From NCBI GenBank assembly GCA_029962745.1, contig CM057162.1, forward strand, positions 16,105,817 through 16,169,816: a DNA stretch of 64,000 nucleotides, given 5' to 3'. Source of the DNA: Echinometra lucunter (lineage: Eukaryota; Echinodermata; Echinoidea; Camarodonta; Echinometridae). Position numbers and translations under genes: made by a program. This document shows positions 45,914 to 57,365 of this stretch, in pieces (the stretch's first letter is position 1; the number at the start of each line of letters is the position of its first letter). Under the pieces are notes generated by a model. That model was given only the letters and a program-made list of their open reading frames with translations. It made no database searches and was not told the origin of the DNA.

Positions 45914-46742
45914 AATAAATATTGCTAACAAATGAATTTAAAAAAGAAAAATGAAATGGATATTGTCTCAATGTCTGGAACAAATCAGTGACATTGTCGT
46001 TGATCAGTGACAGTCGGTAGTCAGTGGGTGATGTTCGGTGTGTGGTGTTGGTGTTGGTGTTGAGAGCGTGGAAAGGCTCTTGAACTGAGCTCCAACACCG
46101 ACGGTCAGTTTAAATGGACGATACCGATCACCTTATTGATAGCTCAACACCAAGTGATGTCATAGTACCTCAAGGCGATATTTCTAACTAGTTACACTTG
46201 TTTTTGAAGCAGACAATTAATATGGCCCCAGGCACTCATCCTGTGTGAAATATTTTTTTTTTCTTTTTTTAAAGTTTGTTTTATTTTGAAGGAATCCAAA
46301 AGTTGACAGTGAGACATATTTTTTTGCCATTCTTATTAACTGTTTGAGTTACATACTACATGTATGTACAATCCATATTTACCTTTACATTTGAAATGAT
46401 AATAATAATAAGGATAATATATTACATTTATATAGTGCATTGTGTGAATATTTCATTGCGCTAAACATCTTCTTTCTTCAGGGTCAGTTCACGGGTAAGG
46501 GATGGTGATTCACACATTTCCAGTCACAGTTCCAGGAAATAACAACTACGTTTTATGTTGGTTATCTCATACTCTATTACAAATATGTGTGTACATGTAC
46601 ATGTACATGTATCTACTTTTATGAAAAGGAGGTGGTCTACATGTATTTCTTTTTTGTTAAGAGGCACTTAAAGGCATTGGTTAACATTTTTATGATTTAA
46701 AAAATCTTGTTTTGTTACTTGAAAATGGGATAAACATAAGGG

Positions 46743-47084
46743 CAGGGTTCATACGGGTCAGGGAATTTCTGGAAAGTCAGGGAATTGGAATTTCTTTTTT
46801 CCAGAAGCAAAAAGTCAGGGAAAGTCAGAGAATTTGTCAATTTCTTCTGGAAAGTCATGGAAAATCATTATTCAAGATATTTTTCATGTTAATAAATTTG
46901 CGCTTTGGCCAGCCCTGCATTCATGGCACTCAGATCAGCTTTGAAACTCTTTTAATTAGCGCGCTTTTTATGGAAGTTTTGCATCACATGCGATCGATGA
47001 GTCATGGAAATTTGCATTTTTCTGCCCTGGAAAGTCATGGAGAAAGTCATGGGATTTTGAAAATGTATAAGTGTATGAACCCTG
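46743..47084. mobile_element. MITE with CAGGGTTCATAC ends
   Basis: 342 bp. It starts CAGGGTTCATACGGGTCAGG and ends GTATGAACCCTG. TAAGGG lies on both sides (46737-46742 and 47085-47090). Internally rich in AAAGTCATGGA and AAAGTCAGGGA repeats. hAT-like ends, but the duplication reads as 6 bp. Confidence 0.75.
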
Positions 47085-47090
47085 TAAGGG

Positions 47091-48304
47091 TTATAGTGTA
47101 CAAATACCAGTCTGAAAGTTTCAAAGTATAATATCTGCAGGAAGTAGTTTTAAATATCAAAAATGTGAACCAATGTTTGAAAAATAGACGAGGGTCGGTT
47201 GCACAGAATAGGCATAAGGAGTGCGCATGCGCGTATGACTCACATTACCGTACTGTGTGTATTGGCGTATCACGCGGCGGGAGGCACGTAATGGCATTTT
47301 CAAATTCAAGCAAAGTAGTAGTCCTCTTAGTGATTGTCTCTTGAGACGAAGGATAATGAAATTGCCGTTTGCGTCTAACTTACACTTTTTCATTCCAAAT
47401 TATGGTTAGTTTCAGGGATTTTGAGTATACATATAAATACAAGTATTCATACACATGTTTCATCTTCTTTTGAGAATTTTTTAAATCAGCTACTTACAAA
47501 GTTAGCCAATGCCTTTAATATATTTCATTAATTCCAGGTGATAAACATGTACATGTACATGTAAATCCATTCATAATTCGACGTATATTGTGAAGTTATA
47601 TATGGGCGTGTGCTGTATATTTGAAAATAAATTACATGTAGAAAGTACATGTACATGTATAATCCACAAATTTCAGGTTTGAGGAAGAAATTTCTTTGAA
47701 AAACAGAAGGTTGTTTTGAATGAGGAGTGTATAATGTAGGATTACATGTTCGCCTCTAGGCTCTGGGTGTTCATAAACTGGACTCTACCTGTTTACAAGT
47801 ACGTATGCCAGCATTTCAGAGTGCTAGCAGCGTACACTGTACTTACTGCTTTATCTGTATAATTTTGAAGATCTGCATGTATACATATAATTTAAGATGC
47901 TCTTACAAATTGTTGCAAAGTTAAAACTTGTTACTGGTAGTCTACATGTCAAAGGATGCCTCCATACAGTTCAGAAATTATGTAGACCCTTTGTGTATGT
48001 TCAATTTAAAAAATTTATTTTTTTATAGAAATGTGTAGCTATTTGTTTGTGTTTAATGTGGTCCTGCATTTTTTATTTTTTGTTTATTTTTCATCATTTA
48101 TTTATTTATTTATCTATTTATATATATATATATATATTTATTTTTTTATTTTTTCATTTTTTAGGGAGGGGGGGGGGGATTAACTTTTACATGTACATCT
48201 GCTCCCACTATGAAGCTTTAAAGGCAAACAAAGGACAATCTTCTGCCAGTGGTTGGGCCACTGAGAACCATTGTGCTTGTGCTCAGCCACTTGTGTACAT
48301 ACAT
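47091..48304. other. Gene-free stretch left of the foldback element
   Basis: AT-rich, with several TACATGTACATG runs (47545-47560, 47645-47660), a (TA)n tract at 48120-48140 and a G-run at 48168-48178. No exon recognised. Confidence 0.5.
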
Positions 48305-48356
48305 ATGGTTGGCCGTTCCCGCCAAAACGCATGCCAAAACCATACGCGTGCAAGTC

Positions 48357-48765
48357 AGAACGTACGTATGGTTCTTTCATAACGTACGCGTGGATGTGTC
48401 ATAACGTACGCGTGGATCTGTCATAACGTACGTATGGACATTTTCTATTATACTTCTATGACATTCTTAACGTACGTATGGTTTTGGCATAACGTACGCG
48501 TGGTTCTGTCATTACGTACGCGTGGTTCTGTCATAACGTACGCGTGGTTCTGTCATAACGTACGCGTGGTTCTGCCATAACGTACGTATGGTTGTGTCAT
48601 AACGTACGTATGGTTGTGTCATAACGTACGTATGGTTGTGTCATAACGTACGCGTGGTTCTGTCATAACGTACGTATGGTTTTGTCATGACGTACGTATG
48701 GTTGTGTCATAACGTACGTATGGTTGTGTCATAACGTACGTATGGTTGTGTCATAACGTACGCAA
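48357..48765. repeat. 22-bp tandem array, left arm
   Basis: Units read CATAACGTACGTATGG plus TTGTGT, or CATAACGTACGCGTGG plus TTCTGT. The two variants are intermixed over about 18 units, with one unrelated insert (ATTTTCTATTATACTTC) near 48438 that also occurs inverted in the right arm. Confidence 0.9.
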
Positions 48766-48864
48766 CGGTTCGTAAGTTTTAACACAGATGTTGGAATGGC
48801 CAATCAAATTTCTCGTTATATATATATGCGGGGTATAGCCATAGGTCCGATCGAGTGTGCGCGT

Positions 48865-48877
48865 GCATATGTGCATG

Positions 48878-48917
<40 letters not shown>

Positions 48918-48919
48918 TG

Positions 48920-48970
<51 letters not shown>
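48865..48970. repeat. (TA)n tracts with GCATGC
   Basis: Two (TA)n runs separated and bounded by TGCATGCATAC-type motifs, between the 22-bp and 15-bp arrays of the left arm. The right arm has no (TA)n there. Confidence 0.9.
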
Positions 48971-48971
<1 letters not shown>

Positions 48972-49061
48972 TGCCCATTATAACCACATGGAGCCTGGCA
49001 ACCACGCTGCCTCACTCCGCTTGTTAACGTTCGACTCGAATTATTACCTAACTGGTTCCAT

Positions 49062-49625
49062 GACATTTGCTCCGGCGACATTTGCTCCGGCGACAACTGC
49101 TCCGATAATGGCGACAAGTGCTCCGCGACAAGTGCTCCGCGACAAGTGCTCCGCCGACATATGCTCCGCCGACATATGCTCCGCCGACAATTGCTCCGCC
49201 GACAATTGCTCTGGCGATATTTGCTTCGCCGACAAGTGCTCCGCCGACATTTGCTCCGGCGACATTTGCTCCGGCGACATTTGCTCCGCCGACATTTGCT
49301 CCGAAACGACGACATTTGCTCCGGCGACATTTGCTCCGGCGACATTTGCTCCGCCGAATTATGCTAAAAAACGACATTTGCTCCGGCGACATTTGCTCCG
49401 CCGAATTATGCTAAAAAACGACATTTGCTCCGCCGACATTTGCTCCGCCGAATTGTGCTCCAAAACGACGACATTTGCTCCGACGACATATGCTCCGCCG
49501 AATTATTGTCCAAAAGGACATTTGCTCCGCGGAATTATGCTCAGCCGAATTATGCTCCAAAACGACGACATTTGCACCGCCGAATTATGTTCCAAAACGA
49601 CGACATTTGCTCCGCCGAATTATTT
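49062..49625. repeat. 15-bp tandem array, left arm
   Basis: Units of GACATTTGCTCCGGC or GACATTTGCTCCGCC, with variants ACAAGTGCTCCG, ACATATGCTCCG, ACAATTGCTCCG and CGAATTATGCT. Because 15 is divisible by 3, several frames stay open and give artefactual pentapeptide repeats. Confidence 0.95.
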
Positions 49626-49959
49626 ATAATCATCAATAAATTGATAATAATTTTACTCTGCTCCGACAATTGATGATGGTTATGACAATTGCCTCGCCGC
49701 GACTTCTCCACCGAAATGTTTTGGAAACCACGACAATTGAACCTTGCCCCCACGACACCATTCCAGATTCCGTGAATTTGAGGGCATGCCTTTATCATGT
49801 TTATCATTACAGGTCACTCTAAATAATCTACGTAATCTGAGTAATCATTGTAAATCAGAGTAGATCTAAACAAACTGCAAAGTAGTTTGCAAAGACAGAA
49901 AAACTGCCGTATTTCAAAATTGCCCATGAAAGGTGTTTTTTAAAGAGAATGTAATGTAT

Positions 49960-50250
49960 GTTTTTAAGCCTCCGCCCACCGAAGGTAGGTCCTTCCCGTT
50001 TTCCTTTCTCGCGAAGAACTGTTTGACGGATCAAATTCGAACTGGGCTCAAGATGCATATGGGAGGGACAATGATCCGAATAGATTTGGGGTTTCAAGTT
50101 CAAAGGTCATAGAGGTCATTGTATAATGAAAATGAAGCTTGTTCGTGCGATAACTTAACTCTGTGACAGTTTAGTTTCAAACTTTGATCATGTATGAATA
50201 TGGGAGGGACAATGGTCTGATTAGTTTTGGGGTCACAAGGTTAAAGATGT
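49960..50250. repeat. Internally duplicated segment
   Basis: TATGGGAGGGACAATG, GATT(A/C)GTTTTGGGGT and AAGGT motifs occur twice about 130 bp apart, preceded by AAGCCTCCGCCCACC. Looks like a repeat tail; family not known to me. Confidence 0.5.
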
Positions 50251-51224
50251 CATTGTTTCGGTGAAAATAATAAAAATAATAAATATGAATGTGAACTGTA
50301 CTTTCGATATGTTGATTAGATAATTTTCTCCAGTTTCAGGTAGGCTAATTTTCTACAAGCTTTTGGATATTTCTGCCATTAAAGCGCTCTTCTCATATTT
50401 TTAAACATAATAATCACTTAATTAATCTAAATGCATGTTTACAAATATTTGATACTAAATCTATCTTTTCTTAATATTCTTTGGATAATCTCAGAGGTTC
50501 GTTTAAGTTTGCAATTGCCAGTTTATCAGCTTGTTTGTCACATTCATTTACAGTTTTTATGGCGATGCATCCCATCTATATTCATCGTATTGCTGTTTTT
50601 TTTTAAAACTTTATTGCAAGTTGTTTAGCTTGTATTTTGCGAATTTAGTTATTACTGCAAAGGATTTAATTCATCTACCCCCCCCCCCCGGTTAAGTTTT
50701 CTCCAAAATGTTCACAAACTTGTTTGTTTGTTTGTTTGTTTATTCATATTTTTTTACTATTTTTTTTACCGGCATGTGCAATTAAATTCAATCTAACAAC
50801 GTTCATAATTAATTTTTACATCTAGCACTGCTCCTTGCATGTATCTTATTTCAGTTTTCAGTCTTATCTTGTAAATACGATGAGTCTTCGGACTTTTGTC
50901 ATGCACGAATTTTTTCCTTTAAGCATAAAACCGAAATAGAATTGAATTGAATCGAATTTCAAATGAATTTATCTTGCAATGGCGGAGGCATAAAAACTTA
51001 CAGGAGCAAACATGCACATACGATGACACGACATGTGCTTCTGCGATAATAGCCCCTCTTTTAATTTTCCGAAGGATTAATTATATTAGTGTTAGGTTTC
51101 CTCGGGAGCAATTGTCATGGAACCGCACATACACACACACACGAGCGCACCCTCCCATTCACACCCGAAATAGATCGAACATCGTAAAGTTGAAATTACA
51201 TGGCTCTATGATTATGCTCCGACG

Positions 51225-51290
51225 TTAATTGCTCCGCCGAAATATGCTTCGGAATAGACGACACTTGCTCGGCGGACAATATTTGCTCCA
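51225..51290. repeat. Isolated 15-bp-type units in the interior
   Basis: Degenerate GCTCCGACG, TTGCTCCGCCGAA, ATGCTTCGG and TTTGCTCCATCG motifs, the same vocabulary as the arm arrays. Confidence 0.6.
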
Positions 51291-51546
51291 TCGTCTTCTC
51301 ATCCGGAATTCCCGAATTTTAATAACACCTCATCTCGTCTTCTTGTCTTCAAACAAGTCATTTTGCCGAGGTCCAAAATTTCTTTATGTCGTTTTCTATT
51401 GGGTCTCCTCATAATCTCGGCCTGATTTTTCTCACCATTTCGGTGGCACTTTTACGATCAACATTTTTTTTTGCTTCAGTATCTTAAAATATTGCATGAA
51501 TTACAGTTTCAAGTAATTATCAGGTGAAATGTACGCACTCGGGTAC

Positions 51547-51597
51547 TGGAGGGGGGGGGGGGGGGGGCTTGGGGCGCCAGCCCCCCCCCCCCCCCCA
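51547..51597. repeat. G-run/C-run hairpin
   Basis: A run of about 18 G, then CTTGGGGCGCCAG, then a run of about 16 C. It can fold into a perfect G:C stem. Confidence 0.8.
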
Positions 51598-52089
51598 AAT
51601 AAATTTCAACCATGGTTTATTTTCAATTTTATATAAGTGTTATCACACGAATTTCATTACTTCTCCCTAGACTCCCTTTCTACTGTTAAGTAACGCATTC
51701 ACAATTTCCCAAATAGCATGCATAGCAAGGCAGAAAACACGCATAATATCAATACTAATGTGTTTTATGATATAACACTTGGTTTTATCTGCTTATCTGA
51801 CAATGGATTCAAACTTTGATAATGAATATTCTTAGATTTACCAAATGTAGACACGGGCTTCAAATTTGCAGTTCCAAATAGTGTTCTTTTACAGAGTTGC
51901 AAACCATCAATACTGCAAAAAGACTCCTCTACCATGGGAGTGCACTTGTGTAGCCAGGGTGGGGGGGGGAGGGGGGGGGTTCGATGGGGACAGTCACCCC
52001 TCCAAAACACCAACAAAAAAGAATGAAAAAGTAGAAGGAAAAAAAAGCAGAAGCGAGAAAAGAAAAAAGGTAAGGGAACGTTAGAAGAA

Positions 52090-52250
52090 CGGGAGCAGAC
52101 AAGGAAGAATTCAAAGAAACGTCGGAGCTTCCGCGCTTCGCGCGGGAGGGGGAAAACTCCCCCCCCCCCCTTACTGGACCCTCCTCCCTCGGGAGCGCGC
52201 TTCGCGCCCTCACAACCGCCCCACTCAAATGAAATCCTAGCTACGCCACT
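52090..52250 (-). repeat. GC-rich CGCTTCGCGC repeat module
   Basis: On the minus strand: GTGGCGTAGCTAGGATTTCA, TTTGAGTGGGGCGG, then GCGCGAAGCGCGCTCCCGAG and GAAGCTCCGACG. Related pieces occur at 52495-52585, 54235-54330 and 54425-54535. Confidence 0.6.
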
Positions 52251-52639
52251 GTGGGAGTGAAACCTTGGTACCCCACCGCTTCACACCCTCTCCATGTTCG
52301 TCCTTTTTATATCATAGTGTCTTTCTATTATTATCATAAGTAATAAAGTACTTTGTGTAACGCTGGCATTTGTTTGAAACTTAAGATTATTTGGGCTGCA
52401 TGTTTTCATAATCATGTTTCCAAGTTCATGAAACAATATCCTTTTCTGGTCGGTAGATTCATGACACCTTTATCCATAACAGTACATGTCATCAAACGTC
52501 GGAGCTTCCGCGCTTCGCGCAGGAGAGGGGAAACTCCCCCTCCCTGCACCCTCCCCCAGGGGCGTCGCTAGACTATTTTGAATGGGGGAGGGGGGGGGGG
52601 GTGTAGAGGCCAGATTGCCGACAAATAATGCCACCGATT

Positions 52640-54015
52640 GCCGACGACCAACGTCGATAAATTCAACCGTATAAAGCCCATTGAGGCATGTTCAATTGTG
52701 CACCTCTATCATATTTTCCTTTTGAACTATATTTTGTTCACCTCACTTGCTGAATGTGTTTGTTTTCCGAAAACATCCTGTATCTAAATATAATACAAGC
52801 GAGCGCAGCGAGCGAGGAAAAATATACACTCTCTTACGTACTTAAGTGATAGTTCTTCATCAAACTACATGGTGGGCTTAAAGATATCTAAATTAATTAT
52901 ATTTGGTCACCTCTCTGGCCTGATTCATTCGGTTTCAAAGACCATCCTAAATCTTAATATTATACGAGCTAGCGTAGCGAGCGAGGAAAAAAAATATTTT
53001 TCATGGTAGAAGTGACAATTCTTTATCAAAATACAAGATGGTATTAACTATGAGATATCTAACTTATCCAGGTACATTTGGTCACCTCACTTGTCGAATT
53101 CGTTTGCTTTCCCAAATCCATCTTGTATCTGAATATTGTACGAGCGAGCGTAGCGAGCGAGGAAAAATACATATTTACTCCTTTGCATGATAGAAGTGAA
53201 AGTTCTTCATTAAAAAAATGCATGATGGGCCTTTTGGATATCTTGATTTTGGTCACCTCTCTTATCTAATTCATTTGCTTTCAAAGACTATCCTGTATCT
53301 AAATATTATACGAGCGAGCGCAGCGAGCGAGGAGAAATATATATACTCTATTTTATGGTAGGTGATAATTCTTCATCAATATACACGATGGGCCTATAGC
53401 TTGCAAAATTTGTTTGCTTTCCCCAATCCATCCTGTATCTGAATATTATACGAGCGAGCGTAGCGAGCGAGGAAAAATTCATAATCCTTTTCTTGGTAAA
53501 TGTGAAAGTTCTTCATCAAAATACACGATTGGCATTTAAGGTACCTATTTTGATATATTTGGTCACATCTCCTACCTAATTTATTTGCTTTTAAGACCAT
53601 CCTATATCTAAATATTACACGAGCGAGGAAAATATACCTACTCTTTTTATGGTAGAAGTGATAATTCTTCATCAAAATACACGATGGGCCTAAAGATAAT
53701 TTATCTAAATTATATATTTGTGTTCATCTCATTTGCCGAATATGTTTGCTCTCCGAAAACATCCTGTATCTCAATATAATACGAGCGAGCGCAGCGAGGT
53801 AGGAAAAATATACATACTCTTTTTATGGTAGAAGTAATACTTCTTCATCAAAATACATGATGGGCCTAAAGATATCTAGATTATATAGTGTTCATCTCAC
53901 TAGCCGAATGTGTTTGCTTCCCGCAAACATCCTGTATGTAAATATAATACAAGCGAGCGCAGCGAGCAAGGAAAAATATACACTCTCTTTCGTGGTACCA
54001 GTATTATTTCGTCGT
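52640..54015. repeat. Tandem array, about eight units of ~170 bp
   Basis: Each unit carries CATCCTGTATCT, AATATTATAC, GAGCGAGCGCAGCGAGCGAG, GAAAAATATA, GTAGAAGTGA, TTCTTCATCAAAATAC and TTGGTCACCTC in that order. GAGCGAGCG-type sites start near 52797, 52966, 53138, 53310, 53450, 53620, 53782 and 53948, so most units are about 165-172 bp and one is about 140 bp. Confidence 0.9.
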
Positions 54016-54424
54016 CAAAATGCACAAGTAAATAAGCCGAATATGACTCTATTTGGGTACCTTACTCCTCTTTTTTCCTTTTTTCCCCTCCTTCCTCTTC
54101 CCTCTCCTTTCTCTCTCTCTCTCTCTCTCTCTATCTCCTTTTTTTTTGCCGACAGCGATCGTGAATTTGCCGACAAGAATTTTGAGTGGGGGGGGGGGGG
54201 GGGGTGGTCCCACCCCCACACCCCCACACCCCCCCCCTCTTTAGCGACACCCGTGCCCTCCCCCCTAGGGAGCGCGCAAGTGATCCACACGCTTCGTGTG
54301 CTCACTACCGCCCCGCTGAAATGAAATCCCTTTGTTGGAAATGAGAGAAATAAAAATTGAACAGAACTCAAGTTATTGCAAATTTAAGTCGAAAAGATGA
54401 AAAAGCTCCGTATCGTGAAGGGAG

Positions 54425-54535
54425 GGGGGGGGGGTACCCCGGCTCGGTCGCTACACTCCCTCAGGGTTGGTCGCTTCGCTCCTCGCAAAGATTGAGGCCC
54501 CCCAAATATTTTGGCTCATTACGCCACTGAATATA
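54425..54535 (-). repeat. GC-rich repeat module, related copy
   Basis: On the minus strand: GTGGCGTAATGAGCCAAAAT, GGGGGGCCTC, then GAGCGAAGCGACC and GTAGCGACCGAGC. It shares the GTGGCGTA start and the alternating GAGCGAAGCG vocabulary. Confidence 0.5.
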
Positions 54536-55544
54536 CGACACTGGTGCTAATGTCGATGCAAAACAAAAAGAAAAGAAAAGAAAAGCAATCCTTTAATGAG
54601 GATAATAAAGATTTCCACTTGTTCTTTTTCTTTGAGTCTACTCTTTATAAGGTTTATCAAATTGCAACTTTTCGACTTCTAGAAATTTGTTGTGCGTTAA
54701 TCCTTCAATGAGAGCCTACTACACGCATTTTTCTCCGAAAATGATTAAGTCTTCCAGCACATAAGTTCTTGATTAATGAAATTGTGCAACATAAGAAACA
54801 TAAATTCAAATGTATATTCGAAACGGAAGGTTCAACATGAAATAGAACGTGTGGAAGAGAATTTAGATTAAGTTAAGGAATAATTTTATCCCACAGTCAG
54901 CATGGTGAGATAATATCATAGACACATTATAAATAAGATAGACGCTTCATCCCACTTTGAGAATACGTTGTCATATTTCTTCTTATTTTTTTTTTATGTG
55001 TGGAGTACATCACTTCATTCATTTGCTCATCTTCAGAGGCACTGGTAGAAAAGTACAAAAGTACAATTTTCCTTTAAACACATCTACCCACGTAATAGCC
55101 CATCTTGACCCTGATTTCGTGTAATAACGTAAACTCAACAGAATATGTAACGGATGCAATTGCTTCGAGCATTTAGGCCTAATCATCATTAAATAGTCTC
55201 CTCCTCTTTCATTAACTTACATTGCCTAATTTCACTGAAACTCCTATATCTTAATCATTAACTTTATTTATTTGATATATCTATTTTAAGGGTAATCTGT
55301 TTCATGATCTTGCGCATTTGATGTTTAATGTGAAAAAAAGAAATACACTGTAGAAATACATAAACATTGAACTTTCAACCTTAAATGTAGGGCAAATTCT
55401 ATTCTAGCAAAAAAGGGATGTTTTTCTATTGAAGCAGAGCATTTTTTAAAAATAAACAAAAAGGTGAAAGTTCTAAAGAAAAGGAACGTAAATTTATTTA
55501 TCACTAGAATTGATGTGTTGATTGAAATCAGTTTTCCTCCGGGA

Positions 55545-55700
55545 AGCTCGTCCTCGGGGGTATTGTGTTCCCCAGGAGCTGTCATCGTGGGAGCCATCCT
55601 CCGAAGGAAATGTCCTCTGAGGGACCCGTCCTCCGGGGAAGTTGTCTTCGGGGGCGGGGGGGGGGGGGGGGGGTGGGCTTGTCCTCCAGGAGAGTTGTTC
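55545..55700. repeat. Degenerate GTCCTCCGGGG array
   Basis: GTCCTC.GGGG, GCCATCCTCCGAAGG, GTCCTCTGAGG, GTCCTCCGGGGAAGTTG and GTCCTCCAGGAGAGTTG recur about every 24-35 bp. Confidence 0.6.
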
Positions 55701-56158
55701 TAGAACTGCCACTTCTCATGTAAGTCACTCCTTATGCTGATTTTTAGTGTGCAAGAAGTACTGTTTTTATGCGCGAATTTACAAAGGATCTCTCTCTACC
55801 GTGGGTGGGGAATACCCCGCCATGCCCCCCCCCCCCCCGTTATATGCCACTTCTCATATCAGTTTCCCCTAATACTGCATTTTTACACGAATTTTACACG
55901 AATTTTTTTTTTTAAATCTTCCTACCGTGGAAGGGGGAATAACCCTCTCCAACAGCTTCCCCCCCCCTCCGTCGCTTCGCTCCCTCGCCTTGCCTCCCTC
56001 TCCCGTTGTTGAAAATTCTTGGCTACGTCAAAGAGTATGCTCTCGCATTTCATTTTGTGGCATCGATGGAGCAATATTGTCACCAGTTCAAGTGTAGTGT
56101 CTTCGGAATTAATTTGGCAGAAATATGTCGGTGGGGCAGTTGTTACTTTATTGTCGAA

Positions 56159-56799
56159 ATAATTCGGCGGAGCATATGTCGGCGGAGCATATGTCGTCGG
56201 AGCAAATGTCGTCGTTTATAGCATAATTCGGCGGAACATACGTCGGCGGAGCAAATGTCGTTTTTAGCATAATTCGGCGGAACATACGTCGGCGGAGCAA
56301 ATGTCGTTTTTAAGCATAATTCGGCGGAACATACGTCGTCGGAGCAAATGTCGTTTTTTAGCATAATTCCGCGGAACATACGTCGGCGGAGCAAATGTCG
56401 TTTTTTAGCATAATTCCGCGGAACATACGTCGGCGGAGCAAATGTCGTTTTTTAGCATAATTCGGCGGAGCAAATGTCGTTTTTTAGCATAATTCGGAGG
56501 AGCAAATGTCGCCTGAGCAAATGTCGTTTTTTAGCATAATTCGGCGGAGCAAATGTCGCCGGAGCAAATGTCGTCGTTTCGGAGCAAATGTCGTCGTTTC
56601 GGAGCAAATGTCGCCGGAGCAAATGTCGGCGGAGCAAATGTCGCCGGAGCAAATGTCGGCGGAGCACTTGTCGGCGGAGCAAATGTCGGCGGAGCATATG
56701 TCGGCGGAGCATATGTCGGCGGAGCACTTGTCGCGGAGCACTTGTCGCCATTATCGGAGCAGTTGTCGGCGGAGCAAATGTCGCCGGAGCAAATGTCGT
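56159..56799. repeat. 15-bp tandem array, right arm (inverted)
   Basis: Units GGCGGAGCAAATGTC and CCGGAGCAAATGTC, the reverse complement of the left array. The order of variants (CATATGTC twice, CACTTGTC twice, then CCATTATCGGAGCAGTTGTC) mirrors the left arm. Confidence 0.95.
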
Positions 56800-56971
56800 G
56801 TCACCAACCTAACTACATGCAATCCAAGTCAAGTTAACTGTTAGAGAGGTGCAGTATACAACTTTACAAGGCAATTGAAAGAATGGCGGGATCGAATTCA
56901 GCTTCATACGTTCAATTATACAACAAGCTTTCTCATTGGTTGTACGACTGTTGTACTGAAATGTACTGAAT

Positions 56972-57365
56972 TACGTACGCGTGGTCTTGTCATTACGCAC
57001 GCATGGTTATGGCATAACGTACGCGTGTTTCTGTCATTACATACGCGTTGTTTTGGCATAACGTACGCGTGCTTCTGTCATTACGTACGCGTTGTTTTGG
57101 CATAACGTACGCGTGCTTCTGTCATTACGTACGCGTGGTTTGGTCTATGAGTTAATTATTTTTCCGGGAACCACGCGTATGTAATGACAGAACCACGCGT
57201 ACGTAATGACAGAACCACGCGTACGTTATGCCAAAACCATACGTACGTTAAGAATGTCATAGAAGTATAATAGAAAATGTCCATACGTACGTTCTGTCAA
57301 GACCATACGTACGTTATGACAGATCCACGCGTACGTTATGAAAGAACCAGGCGTACGTTCTGACT
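56972..57365. repeat. 22-bp array, right arm, itself inverted
   Basis: From 56972 to about 57138 the units (CATTACGTACGCGTGG plus TTCTGT) run in the same direction as the left array. After a spacer (57140-57170) they run inverted to 57365 and lead into the terminal ACGCATGCC and GGCCAACCAT. The right outer domain is therefore a palindrome on its own. Confidence 0.9.

Noticed and set aside
46712..47131. A 139-residue frame on the plus strand
   Set aside because: It coincides with the CAGGGTTCATAC-ended MITE and its short internal repeats.
48796..49629. A 277-residue reading frame with TFAPATFAPP-type repeats
   Set aside because: It is the 15-bp array read through; any stop-free 15-bp unit stays open in several frames on both strands. 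There is no splice or start evidence.
48357..57365. Regularly spaced repeats suggesting a CRISPR array
   Set aside because: Units are contiguous tandem repeats without unique spacers, in animal DNA.
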